Assembly (NCBI RefSeq): GCF_000766145.1
Contig: NZ_JNFB01000046.1
Span: 1-64,000, forward strand
DNA from: Paenilisteria newyorkensis
Lineage (GTDB): Bacteria > Bacillota > Bacilli > Lactobacillales > Listeriaceae
Length of the DNA stretch: 64,000 nucleotides
Direction: 5' to 3'
Part shown: positions 55,905-64,000 of the stretch, in pieces
Layout: each line of letters opens with the position of its first letter
How positions within the stretch are numbered: position 1 is the stretch's first letter
Notes under the pieces: model-generated
Databases searched by the model: none
The model's input: the letters and a program-made list of their open reading frames with translations, nothing else
Told to the model about the DNA's origin: nothing
Translations under genes and position numbers: made by a program

Positions 55905-58682
55905 ATGAATATGGTCAAAAATGAGTGGAAAAAGCTGTTTCGCAATAAGGTATTATTAATTTCTTTTATCGCAATTTTATTTATTCCAATTATGTATGCG
56001 AGCTTTTTCTTGAAATCAGTGTGGGACCCATATGGTAAGGCAAATCAGTTGCCGGTAGCTGTTGTGAACTTGGATGAGACGGTGGATTTTCAGGGACAGA
56101 AGATGGATGTCGGCGATCAACTGGTCGCTAAACTGAAAAAAGATGATTCGCTGGACTGGCGCTTTGTTTCGAAAGAAGAGGCGCAGCAAGGTATGAAGGA
56201 TTTGAAATACTACATGATCGTGACGTTGCCAAAAGATTTCTCGAAAAACGCGACGACACTTTTAGATAAAGACCCGAAGAAAATGGAGATTGGTTACGAA
56301 ACAAATGGATCGCTTAATTTTATCGGGGAAGAAGTAACGAAGATGGCGATCGAGGATTTGAAGGCGCAAGTTAGCACGAGTGTGACGAAAGGTTATGCGG
56401 AAACGATTTTTGGACAGGTTGGTAAGCTTGGAAATGGTATCGAGCAAGCGGCAAACGGTGCGGGTGAAATCGCGACGGGTAGTGGGAAATTGGAAGCTGG
56501 TAATGATAAAATAACGGCCAACCTGAATAAGCTAGCAAGCAGTACATTAACGTTTGAAGATGGCGCGGATACGCTGAATGTTGGTTTAAATGAGTATATT
56601 GATGGCGTTGAAAAAGCAAATAATGGCGCGGCGCAACTGGACGCTGGTACGAAGAAACTTTCTTCAAGCGTTGGTCCATTAACGAATGGTGTGGCGGCAC
56701 TTGATGCGGGTGCAAACCAATTATCAAACGGTGTTGGTCAATATACATCTGGCGTGAACGAGCTAAATAAAGGCACCACATCAACGCTTGCGGGTTCATC
56801 TAGCCTGACGCAAGGTTTGAACGATTTAAATAGCCAAATTCCGAATCTAGAAAACGGTGTTGGCGAGTTACAAACTGGTCTAGAAAAATTAAACACAGGT
56901 AGCGCAAAATTAAAATCTGGATTGGAAGAACTAAGCACGAATCTTTCAAGCCCGACGAGCAAGTCTCAAATCGCAGAATTACAAAGTGGTTTGAATCAAT
57001 TTAAAACAGGATTGACAGAATTAAATCAGCAAGTAAACAACACGACATTGACGAGCATTGTAGATAAAGGAAACGCGATGGAGCCAACAATTAACAGAAT
57101 TGAAGAACGTTTGGCGGCATTGGAAGCTTTAACGAGTGGCACGCATCACGATCAAATCTTGGCTAAAATTGAAGGTTCAGCCTTAACACCGGAAGAAAAA
57201 GCGATTTTGGTCAACGATATTACACCAATTTTGAATGATCAAGCGCAAAAACAAAATGAAGTGATTCAACTGATGCACAAAGATTTAGAAGAAATGAGTC
57301 AATTACTTGCAGATATTCCAGATAGTGTTGGCGAAATCGAAGCGCTACAATCTGGCGTGAGTCAATTAAACAATGGTTTCAACGGAAATCCTGGCATTTA
57401 CAGCGGGACGAATGCACTGATCGGTTCGATGTCTGAAATCGGGCAAGCAGTTGGTAACGCGAACGACCAGAACACGCTTCTTGGTGGCGCGACGGCTCTT
57501 CATACTGGTATTGCAGACGCGACAACCGGTGCCAAAGAATTAAACGCAAAAGTGCCGACGTTAGCAAGTGGTGTCAATCAATTAACAGACGGCAGCCAAG
57601 CGCTAAACAATGGTCTGAAAAAAATCAATGACGGTACATCTGAATTAGGTAGCAAATCGTCCGCTCTAAATAACGGCGCGACAAAACTTGCTGGTGGCAT
57701 GAATACATTCTCAGGTCAATTACCAGCCTTAACAAACGGTGTGACAGAGCTAAATAACGGCGCAGCACAACTTGCAGACGGCACAAATCAACTCGTAGCA
57801 AACGCTCCAAAACTACAAAATGGTGCAGCAGCCCTGAGCAATGGTGCAGGAGAAATTCACAATGGATCAGCACAATTAGCAGCAGGTTCAGGACAACTTG
57901 GAACAGGAATCAATACACTAAATACCGGCGCAACAGAACTTTCGACACAATTAGCAGCTGGAAGTCAACAACTTGGTCAATTACACCCAACAGATAAGAA
58001 TTTTGAGATGTTCGCAAGCCCAGATAAAGTAAATCATAAAAATTATAGTACAGTTCCAAATTATGGTGCAGCTTTAGCGCCATACGTGATGTCACTAGCG
58101 CTATATGTTGGTGCTCTAGTATTCAACTTTGTATTCCCAATCAGAAAAATCTCGATGCGTGGTCAAACAAGTACAGCATGGTGGGCAAGTAAAGCATCAG
58201 TCGGCGCAGTTGTCGCAATCGTGATGGCACTTATCCAAGCAACAGTGATGCTCGTACTTGGATTACACGTAGACTCTCTGATCGAATTTTATGCGATGGC
58301 CATGACGACTTCACTCGCTTATATGTTCATCATCATGTTCCTAGCGATGACGTTTGACAATCCAGGTCGCTTTGTAGCAATGATCTTACTCATCGTGCAA
58401 CTTGGCGGTGCAGGCGGAACATTCCCAATGCCATTAACAAACGGATTCTTCAATGCTATCCACCCATTCTTGCCAATGACGTACTCTATCTATGGATTCA
58501 GACAAGCCATCACAGGCGGAATCGGCATGAACGTTTACTTGCAAAGCCTCTTCGTTCTTCTAGGAATCTTCGCAGTATTCGTAGCATTACTATGGTTCGG
58601 AATGAAACAATTGCAAAAGAAACATCTTGAAGGTGTATCTCAATTAGATAATAATCAAGAATTACAAGCAGTAGAAGATTAA
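55905..58682 (+). CDS. YhgE/Pip-domain membrane protein
   Basis: 925 residues: N-terminal membrane segment (about 17-37), extracellular YhgE/Pip N-terminal domain (to about 165), a very long array of GA..L..G...L..G repeats (about 170-680, coiled or beta-helical stalk) and five C-terminal membrane segments (about 725-905). The family includes phage infection protein Pip and ABC-2-like membrane proteins, some tied to type VII secretion or phage entry. The function here is unknown. AGGAGG lies 7 nt before the ATG. It may share regulation with the next three genes by promoter similarity. Confidence 0.92.
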   Translation: MNMVKNEWKKLFRNKVLLISFIAILFIPIMYASFFLKSVWDPYGKANQLPVAVVNLDETVDFQGQKMDVGDQLVAKLKKDDSLDWRFVSKEEAQQGMKDLKYYMIVTLPKDFSKNATTLLDKDPKKMEIGYETNGSLNFIGEEVTKMAIEDLKAQVSTSVTKGYAETIFGQVGKLGNGIEQAANGAGEIATGSGKLEAGNDKITANLNKLASSTLTFEDGADTLNVGLNEYIDGVEKANNGAAQLDAGTKKLSSSVGPLTNGVAALDAGANQLSNGVGQYTSGVNELNKGTTSTLAGSSSLTQGLNDLNSQIPNLENGVGELQTGLEKLNTGSAKLKSGLEELSTNLSSPTSKSQIAELQSGLNQFKTGLTELNQQVNNTTLTSIVDKGNAMEPTINRIEERLAALEALTSGTHHDQILAKIEGSALTPEEKAILVNDITPILNDQAQKQNEVIQLMHKDLEEMSQLLADIPDSVGEIEALQSGVSQLNNGFNGNPGIYSGTNALIGSMSEIGQAVGNANDQNTLLGGATALHTGIADATTGAKELNAKVPTLASGVNQLTDGSQALNNGLKKINDGTSELGSKSSALNNGATKLAGGMNTFSGQLPALTNGVTELNNGAAQLADGTNQLVANAPKLQNGAAALSNGAGEIHNGSAQLAAGSGQLGTGINTLNTGATELSTQLAAGSQQLGQLHPTDKNFEMFASPDKVNHKNYSTVPNYGAALAPYVMSLALYVGALVFNFVFPIRKISMRGQTSTAWWASKASVGAVVAIVMALIQATVMLVLGLHVDSLIEFYAMAMTTSLAYMFIIMFLAMTFDNPGRFVAMILLIVQLGGAGGTFPMPLTNGFFNAIHPFLPMTYSIYGFRQAITGGIGMNVYLQSLFVLLGIFAVFVALLWFGMKQLQKKHLEGVSQLDNNQELQAVED

Positions 58683-58694
58683 TAAAGTTTAGAG

Positions 58695-58747
58695 CAGGAT
58701 ATCACGTTTCCCCGAAAAAAATGGGATTCGTGATATCCTGTTTTTTT
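58695..58747 (+). terminator. Terminator of the YhgE/Pip gene
   Basis: CAGGATATCACG pairs perfectly with CGTGATATCCTG (58695-58706 with 58729-58740), followed by seven T. Confidence 0.93.
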
Positions 58748-58801
58748 CTTAAATGAGGAGTAAAACCACTAGAAAAAAGAACATTTAGTGAATATATCGT
58801 T

Positions 58802-58823
58802 GTTTTTGTCATAAATACAGATG
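58802..58823 (-). promoter_or_regulatory. Possible inverted copy of the ACGACAAAA element
   Basis: Read on the minus strand, TTTATGACAAAAACAACGAT resembles the element before the YhgE/Pip gene (ACGACAAAAACAAGCAT). It lies about 100 nt before the Mga-like regulator start and could serve autoregulation. Confidence 0.3.
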
Positions 58824-58916
58824 TTTGAGGAGTATTTCGAGGCCAAAAGTGGTATAGGTATTAGATATAGTTCAAAATATGAAACGTTTGCTGGTAATTT
58901 TGAAGGAGGATTTCCG

Positions 58917-60404
58917 ATGAAAAAGGATATTTATCAAACAGTAGGTCAAAATACAAACAATAATATGGTACTTTTGCGGATGATTTCAGAGGAGGAACGC
59001 TGGTATACGGTGAGTGAAATAAGTGAGCGCTTGGAGATGAATCAAAGAACGGTGCAGCGCTATCTGGCAGATTTATTGGACAAAATTGAGGACTATAATG
59101 ACGATAAAATTCAGTTGCATACGGCGAAAAATAAAGGTGTACTTCTGGAAGTGAAGCTGGGTGCGGATGTACTTAATTTTGAATTGTATCTTTTAGAGGA
59201 TAATGTGACAATTATGTTGATGAAGGCAGTCTTTTTTGAAGAGTTTACATCGGTGAAAAAATTTGCGATGGATCATTTTTTGAGTGAAACGACGATTCGG
59301 AGGTCATTGAAGCAATTTCAAGAGTTGATGGAACCGTATGAGATTGGCTTGAAGCGTGAAACCTATGAAATCGTGGGACAAGAAGAACAGGTTAGGATGT
59401 TTTTGTACACTGTTTTTTGGCGGATTTATCAAGGGGCGATGTGGCCGTTTGACATCGTTGATCGCAATACTGTGGGAGATGCGGCAGAACGACTTAGCTC
59501 AAGTTTACGACTAAATTTAACGCATGTGCAAAAGAATCAGGTGGAATATATTTTAGCGATTAATATCATTCGGATTAGGAAAAGGCATACGGTAAAGGTC
59601 CAATCTCAGTGGGAAGATTATCTGGATTTGGAGAACGATTATAAAAGTCTTATTAAAATGAAAACTGTTTTTGATTCCTTGAATATTCAGGTGGAAGGTG
59701 AGGTTTATTTCTTCTATTTGATGATGGAGACACGACCTAAGCTATATGAGAATAGTGAGGTAGCAAAGAGAGCAATGATACCACATCAAAAGAATGAGTC
59801 GGATGTCTATGTCGCAACGCAAGCTTTTATTCGTTTGTTTTCAGAGGATGTTATTGAGATACCTGAGAAGAAACGGGATGAGCTTTTTTATAGTAGTTTT
59901 TCGGTACATTTGTTTTGTACGTTGTTTAAGCATTTTTCGGTGGATATCAATGGGTATTCGTATTTGCGTAAGTTGAAGGAGTATTATCCGAATTTGCATC
60001 GGAAAATGGATATGTTGATAGATAAGTTGTATGCGGAGACGGGAAATGCGTTGTTTTTGGAGAAGGGGTTGTTATTGACGAGGTATGCGTTGATGTTCTC
60101 TTCTATTAAACGGTTGACGTATTTTGAGAAGCAGATTCAGATTGTAATGGATACGGATTTGCCGAAGTTTGCAGAGCGAAATTTGCGACACCAGATTTAT
60201 GATACGTTGAAATATCGGTACAAGGTTCGTTTTTTGAATAAGAATAGTGCGCCACAAGCGGATGTGATTTTGACGACGGTTGCGACGCCGATGATGGTGG
60301 AGAGGTATAATCGAAAAAAAGTGCTCCACATTGAGTCTGAGTTGACTGCGCGGGATTTTTCTAACATCATTAGTATCGTTATTGAAGCAATGTCTAGTAA
60401 ATAG
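58917..60404 (+). CDS. Mga/PRD-type transcriptional regulator of the acid-stress module
   Basis: 495 residues: N-terminal winged HTH (about 15-60, WYTVSEISERLEMNQRTVQRYLA) with a second HTH (SETTIRRSLKQFQELM, about 125), then an Mga-like middle region and a C-terminal EIIB-like domain (VILTTVATPMM). This is the layout of Mga/AtxA-type regulators. The matching L. monocytogenes gene in stress survival islet 1 is, from memory, lmo0445. Start ATG 58917 has GGAGGA upstream; an earlier ATG at 58821 has no ribosome site. Confidence 0.88.
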   Translation: MKKDIYQTVGQNTNNNMVLLRMISEEERWYTVSEISERLEMNQRTVQRYLADLLDKIEDYNDDKIQLHTAKNKGVLLEVKLGADVLNFELYLLEDNVTIMLMKAVFFEEFTSVKKFAMDHFLSETTIRRSLKQFQELMEPYEIGLKRETYEIVGQEEQVRMFLYTVFWRIYQGAMWPFDIVDRNTVGDAAERLSSSLRLNLTHVQKNQVEYILAINIIRIRKRHTVKVQSQWEDYLDLENDYKSLIKMKTVFDSLNIQVEGEVYFFYLMMETRPKLYENSEVAKRAMIPHQKNESDVYVATQAFIRLFSEDVIEIPEKKRDELFYSSFSVHLFCTLFKHFSVDINGYSYLRKLKEYYPNLHRKMDMLIDKLYAETGNALFLEKGLLLTRYALMFSSIKRLTYFEKQIQIVMDTDLPKFAERNLRHQIYDTLKYRYKVRFLNKNSAPQADVILTTVATPMMVERYNRKKVLHIESELTARDFSNIISIVIEAMSSK

Positions 60405-60413
60405 TATATAGAA

Positions 60414-60442
60414 GGAAGCTGCCAATGATGGTGGCTTTTTTT
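60414..60442 (+). terminator. Terminator of the regulator gene
   Basis: AAGCTGCCA pairs with TGGTGGCTT around a 4-nt loop, followed by TTTTTT. Confidence 0.85.
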
Positions 60443-60454
60443 CTTGCGGTTAAA

Positions 60455-60511
60455 AATGTGCGGATAATACGACAAAATTACGAATTTGCGGGGCGGGATA
60501 TTCGATATAAT
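60455..60511 (+). promoter_or_regulatory. First ACGACAAAA-type promoter of the acylase gene
   Basis: TGTGCGGATAATACGACAAAA in two overlapping parts (TGTGCGGATAATAC, ACGACAAAA ending 60477), 28 nt, TATAAT (60506-60511). The sequence after the -10 (GTATTGTAAGTGAGAG) also resembles that before the YhgE/Pip gene. Confidence 0.6.
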
Positions 60512-60578
60512 AGGTATTGTAAGTGAGAGAGACATGAGGATGGGACAGCGTTTTAGAAGGAAAAGCAAGGCAGTCAAA

Positions 60579-60635
60579 AATGTACCGCTAAAACGACAAA
60601 AGAACAAAATCAGTCGAAGAGAAACTCGCTATAAT
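60579..60635 (+). promoter_or_regulatory. Second ACGACAAAA-type promoter of the acylase gene
   Basis: TGTACCGCTAAAACGACAAAA in two overlapping parts (TGTACCGCTAAAAC, ACGACAAAA ending 60601), 28 nt, TATAAT (60630-60635), 124 bp after the first copy. A tandem duplicated promoter. Confidence 0.6.
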
Positions 60636-60681
60636 AGGTAGTATAGTAATTAAATAAAACTTTGAAGGAGAGAATTAAATT

Positions 60682-61671
60682 ATGTGCACAAGCTTTGTAT
60701 TAGAAACGTTGGATGGAAAACATGTATTATCGAGAACGATGGATTTCGCTTTTATCTTGGAGGCGAATCCGACAGTTAGCCCGCGGAATTACGAATGGAA
60801 ATCTTCGACGGATGGCGTGAATTACACGAATGCGTATGCGTTTGTTGGCGCTGGCAGAGAGTTGGATAAGTACATTTTCGCGGATGGGTTGAATGAGGAA
60901 GGTTTGAGTTGTGCATCGCTGTATCTTCCTGGCGAAGCGGTTTACGCGCTGGAAGCTATCGATGGGAAAATTAATTTAGCGCCGCAGGAATTCTTACTTT
61001 GGATGTTAGGTACGTGTGCGACGATTGAGGATGTGGAGGCGAAGCTGGCGGACATCAACTTGGTAGATCAACCGGTGGCGTTGCTGGGAATCACGACGCC
61101 GCTGCACTGGATTTTCACGGATAAAAGTGGGCGCTGCGCCGTGATTGAACCGACGGAAACGACACTGCGCATCAAGGAAAACCCAGTGGGCGTCATGACG
61201 AACACGCCGCGCCTGGAATGGCACATCGAGAACTTGCGTAACTACACGGGATTACAAGCGCAACAATTGGCACCAGTGAAGTTCGGTGACTATGTCGCGA
61301 AACCATTTTCACAAGGAACGGGAACGAGTAAGTTACCAGGCGGATTCACGCCACCGGAACGTTTTGTCCGCGCGGCTTACTTGAAAGAAAACGTAGTTCC
61401 AGCGAAAAATGAGGAAGAAGCAATTACCAACGTGTGGTACATTTTGAACAGCGTCCGCATCCCAAATGGCGCGGTCATTAAAGAAAACGGTGACCCGGAT
61501 TTCACGCAATATGCCGCATCGATGTGCTCAGAAAGCAAGACGTACTACTTCACATCGTATGAAAACAATCAAATCAACAGTGTTACCTTGACGGATGAGC
61601 TTTTAGAAAATACGAAAGAACCAATCACCTATGTTGTTGAAACGATGCAAAATGTGAACAAACTAGTCTAA
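60682..61671 (+). CDS. pva: Penicillin V acylase / choloylglycine hydrolase family enzyme
   Basis: Ntn-hydrolase of 329 residues that cleaves amide bonds of penicillin V or conjugated bile salts. After removal of Met1, Cys2 is the nucleophile. Arg18 and Asp21 (SRTMDF), the MTNTP asparagine and the PPERFVRA arginine complete the expected active site. Which substrate is preferred cannot be told from sequence. Position before glutamate decarboxylase and antiporter matches pva (lmo0446) of stress survival islet 1. AAGGAGAG lies before the ATG. Only 55 bp separate it from the next gene, so they are likely co-transcribed. Confidence 0.93.
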   Translation: MCTSFVLETLDGKHVLSRTMDFAFILEANPTVSPRNYEWKSSTDGVNYTNAYAFVGAGRELDKYIFADGLNEEGLSCASLYLPGEAVYALEAIDGKINLAPQEFLLWMLGTCATIEDVEAKLADINLVDQPVALLGITTPLHWIFTDKSGRCAVIEPTETTLRIKENPVGVMTNTPRLEWHIENLRNYTGLQAQQLAPVKFGDYVAKPFSQGTGTSKLPGGFTPPERFVRAAYLKENVVPAKNEEEAITNVWYILNSVRIPNGAVIKENGDPDFTQYAASMCSESKTYYFTSYENNQINSVTLTDELLENTKEPITYVVETMQNVNKLV

Positions 61672-61726
61672 ATAGTCCTTTTATATAACGGAATATTCAA
61701 AATAAAAAATCATTGGAGGAATTAAT

Positions 61727-63115
61727 ATGTTTAAAACAAATGTAGAACAAAGCAATGTACCGGTGTTTGGATCTTATGAGGCAGGACAAGATTTACCAGA
61801 AAAACGCATGAACAAAGAATCGGTGGACCCGCGAATCGCTTATCAACTTGTGAAGGATCAGCTGATTGATGAGGGTTCTGCGAGACAAAACTTGGCTACT
61901 TTCTGCCAAACATACATGGAGCCGGAAGCGGAGCAAATCATGGCGGAAACGATGGAGAAGAACGCGATTGATAAGTCGGAATATCCGCAGACGGCAAAGC
62001 TTGAGTCGAGTTGTGTGAACATGTTGGCGGATCTTTGGAACGCGGATGATTCGGAGCATTACATGGGGACGTCGACGGTTGGCTCGAGTGAGGCTTGTAT
62101 GCTTGGTGGTATGGCGATGAAATTCAGATGGCGCAACGCTGCACGCGAGAATGGACTAGATATCAATGCTAAAAAGCCGAACTTGGTTATTTCCTCGGGA
62201 TATCAAGTTTGCTGGGAGAAGTTCTGTGTCTACTGGGATATCGAGTTGCGCGAAGTTCCGATGAGTGAGGATCATCTAAGCATCAATACGGATATTGTGA
62301 TGGATTATGTGGATGAATATACGATTGGTATCGTTGGTATTCTAGGCATCACGTATACGGGGAAATTCGATGACATCAAAACGCTGAACGATCTTGTGGA
62401 AGACTACAATAATACGCATGACAATGAAGTTGTGATTCATGTTGATGGTGCGAGTGGCGCGATGTTCACGCCGTTTGTTGATCCGGATTTAGAATGGGAT
62501 TTCCGTTTACCGAATGTGGTGTCGATTAATACGTCAGGACACAAATACGGTCTCGTTTACCCAGGTGTTGGTTGGATTTTATGGCGCGACAAGGAGTACT
62601 TGCCAGAAGAATTGGTGTTTGATGTGAGTTATCTCGGCGGACATATGCCGACTATGGCGATCAATTTTTCCAGAAGTGCGAGTCAGATTATCGGTCAATA
62701 TTACAACTTTTTACGCTTCGGATATGACGGTTATCGCCAAATCCATATGCGAACTAGAGACGGCGCTTTGCAGTTATCACAAGCTGTTGCCGAAACAGGA
62801 CTATTTGAAATTTACAATGATGGCGACAATTTACCAATCGTTTGCTACAAACTAAAAGACGATGCAGATGTGGCATGGACGCTTTACGACTTGGCGGACC
62901 GCTTACAAATGAAAGGCTGGCAGGTTCCGGCGTATCCACTTCCAAAAGAAATGGGTAACACGATCATTCAGCGCTATGTTTGCCGCGGCGACTTAGGTCA
63001 AAACATGGTCACAGCTTTCAAAAATGACCTGAGCGAGAGTATCAAAGAATTAAACAACGCACATATTTTATATCATGATGTCAATACGTCAAAAACGCAT
63101 GGCTTCACGCATTAA
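61727..63115 (+). CDS. gadD: Glutamate decarboxylase
   Basis: Converts glutamate to GABA and CO2 while consuming a proton, the core of glutamate-dependent acid resistance. It has 462 residues; PLP lysine in SGHKYG (about residue 273) and the HVDGASG motif are intact. The N-terminal region resembles other bacterial GadB/GadD proteins. GGAGG is 8 nt before the ATG. It is paired with the antiporter gene that follows, as in gadD1T1 of Listeria. Confidence 0.97.
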   Translation: MFKTNVEQSNVPVFGSYEAGQDLPEKRMNKESVDPRIAYQLVKDQLIDEGSARQNLATFCQTYMEPEAEQIMAETMEKNAIDKSEYPQTAKLESSCVNMLADLWNADDSEHYMGTSTVGSSEACMLGGMAMKFRWRNAARENGLDINAKKPNLVISSGYQVCWEKFCVYWDIELREVPMSEDHLSINTDIVMDYVDEYTIGIVGILGITYTGKFDDIKTLNDLVEDYNNTHDNEVVIHVDGASGAMFTPFVDPDLEWDFRLPNVVSINTSGHKYGLVYPGVGWILWRDKEYLPEELVFDVSYLGGHMPTMAINFSRSASQIIGQYYNFLRFGYDGYRQIHMRTRDGALQLSQAVAETGLFEIYNDGDNLPIVCYKLKDDADVAWTLYDLADRLQMKGWQVPAYPLPKEMGNTIIQRYVCRGDLGQNMVTAFKNDLSESIKELNNAHILYHDVNTSKTHGFTH

Positions 63116-63123
63116 GAAGAATC

Positions 63124-63162
63124 GGAAAGCTGCAAGTCAAGGCAGTTCGCAGCTTTCCATAC
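63124..63162 (+). terminator. Attenuating hairpin between gadD and gadT
   Basis: GGAAAGCTGC pairs perfectly with GCAGCTTTCC (63124-63133 with 63149-63158). A weak T tail (ATACTTTTC) suggests partial read-through into the antiporter gene. Confidence 0.7.
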
Positions 63163-63201
63163 TTTTCAACTACTTAACTAAATTTTAGGAGGAAATAAAT
63201 A

Positions 63202-64000
63202 ATGAAAAAACAAGCTTCAGCAAAAACGTTATCCCTATTCGGATTCTTCGCCATAACAGCTTCCCTTTTTATCACCGTTTATGAATACCCGACATTCGCC
63301 ACTTCTGGATTTTCCCTCGTGTTCTTCTTACTACTATGTGGATTCTTATGGTTCCTGCCGGTCTCGCTTTGTTCCGCGGAGCTCGCGACAGTAGAAGGTT
63401 ATCAGGAAGGCGGCATATTTGGCTGGGTAAGTAAAACGCTCGGTGAAAAATACGGTTTTGCCGCGATATTCTTCCAATGGTTCCAAATCACAGTCGGTTT
63501 TGTCACGATGATCTACTTCATTATTGGCGCACTATCTTACGTTATTAGTTTCCCAGCACTCGATTCTAACCCGGTTTATAAATTTATCGCCGTTCTTGTT
63601 ATTTTCTGGGGGTTGACATTACTACAATTAAAAGGTACAAAAGTGACAGCTATCTTCGCAAAATTAGGCTTCGTTATCGGTATCACGATTCCAGTATTAG
63701 CTCTATTTTTCTTAACTATTTTCCACTTAAAATCAGGTCACCACGCTGCAATTTCATTCACAGCATCAAGCTTCATTCCAAAATGGACGGACATGTCATC
63801 GCTAGTCATTTTCATGCTCGCATACATGGGCGTCGAGGCGTCAGCACCACACATCAATGAAATGAAAAATCCAAAACGCGATTATCCGCTAGCCATGATT
63901 CTGTTGATTTTCGTAGGAATCGCACTAAACACGATCGGCGGATTATCCGTAGCTTCCGTTGTACCATCACACGATTTATCCCTAAGTTCAGGCGTTGTTC
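63202..64000 (+). CDS. gadT: Glutamate/GABA antiporter (partial, cut by window end)
   Basis: The first 266 residues of an APC-superfamily transporter of the GadC/GadT type that exchanges external glutamate for internal GABA. About seven membrane segments are visible, with AYMGVEASAPHINEMKNP, the GVE..A.. motif of GadC-like transporters. AGGAGG is 9 nt before the ATG. The reading frame stays open to the window edge. The C-terminal half and any pH-sensing C-plug lie outside. Confidence 0.93.
   Translation, partial: MKKQASAKTLSLFGFFAITASLFITVYEYPTFATSGFSLVFFLLLCGFLWFLPVSLCSAELATVEGYQEGGIFGWVSKTLGEKYGFAAIFFQWFQITVGFVTMIYFIIGALSYVISFPALDSNPVYKFIAVLVIFWGLTLLQLKGTKVTAIFAKLGFVIGITIPVLALFFLTIFHLKSGHHAAISFTASSFIPKWTDMSSLVIFMLAYMGVEASAPHINEMKNPKRDYPLAMILLIFVGIALNTIGGLSVASVVPSHDLSLSSGVV

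Overview
The window is a Firmicutes chromosome segment and reads as a member of the genus Listeria in the broad sense. The order trpS, DUF3899 gene, oppA-B-C-D-F, spxA, mecA, coiA, pepF matches the Listeria backbone as I remember it. The accessory content (secreted repeat proteins, several PrfA/Crp-like regulators, an exopolysaccharide cluster) points to an environmental species rather than L. monocytogenes. The species cannot be fixed from sequence alone. No rRNA, tRNA, insertion sequence, prophage or CRISPR array was seen.

Layout. (1) 1-15.3 kb, backbone: trpS behind a T-box leader, a small membrane protein, an oligopeptide transporter with two tandem oppA genes (each with a CodY-box-like palindrome upstream), then spxA, mecA, coiA and pepF. 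(2) 15.3-20.1 kb: a probable RsaE/RoxS-like small RNA, mntH, an adaA-ogt alkylation repair pair, an alkyltransferase-like protein, a glyoxalase and a YihY-type membrane protein. (3) 20.4-31.3 kb: a PrfA/Crp-like regulator, then three tandem paralogous secreted proteins. Their C-termini are nearly identical, their Cry1Ac-D-VI-type repeat numbers differ (2, 5, 6) and their N-terminal heads differ. (4) 31.4-43.8 kb: a DUF4352 lipoprotein and a Wzx/Wzy-type exopolysaccharide operon (two nucleotide-sugar dehydrogenases, Wzz/BY-kinase pair, polymerase, flippase, priming transferase, epimerase, two glycosyltransferases, two putative modifying enzymes, a small HTH protein). (5) 44.1-55.7 kb: a decayed regulator pseudogene, two divergent Crp/PrfA-like regulators, a 1793-residue LPKTG adhesin with Cna_B and T-Q ester-bond repeats, an LCP-family protein and a second adhesin ending in an atypical LVKTG motif. 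(6) 55.9-64 kb: a YhgE/Pip membrane protein and a module resembling stress survival islet 1 (Mga-like regulator, penicillin V/bile acid acylase, glutamate decarboxylase, glutamate/GABA antiporter, the last cut by the window end).

Two regulatory systems stand out. First, PrfA-box-like palindromes (GTAAC-N4-GTTAC) lie near the regulator genes. Three sit exactly 22 nt before a -10-like hexamer, the spacing of PrfA-activated promoters, and one of these drives the large adhesin. This suggests a PrfA-type surface-adhesin regulon. Second, a conserved ACGACAAAA element, always 28 nt before the -10 hexamer, occurs once before the YhgE/Pip gene and twice in tandem before the acylase gene. A similar inverted copy precedes the Mga-like regulator, so these genes may form one acid/bile/envelope stress regulon.
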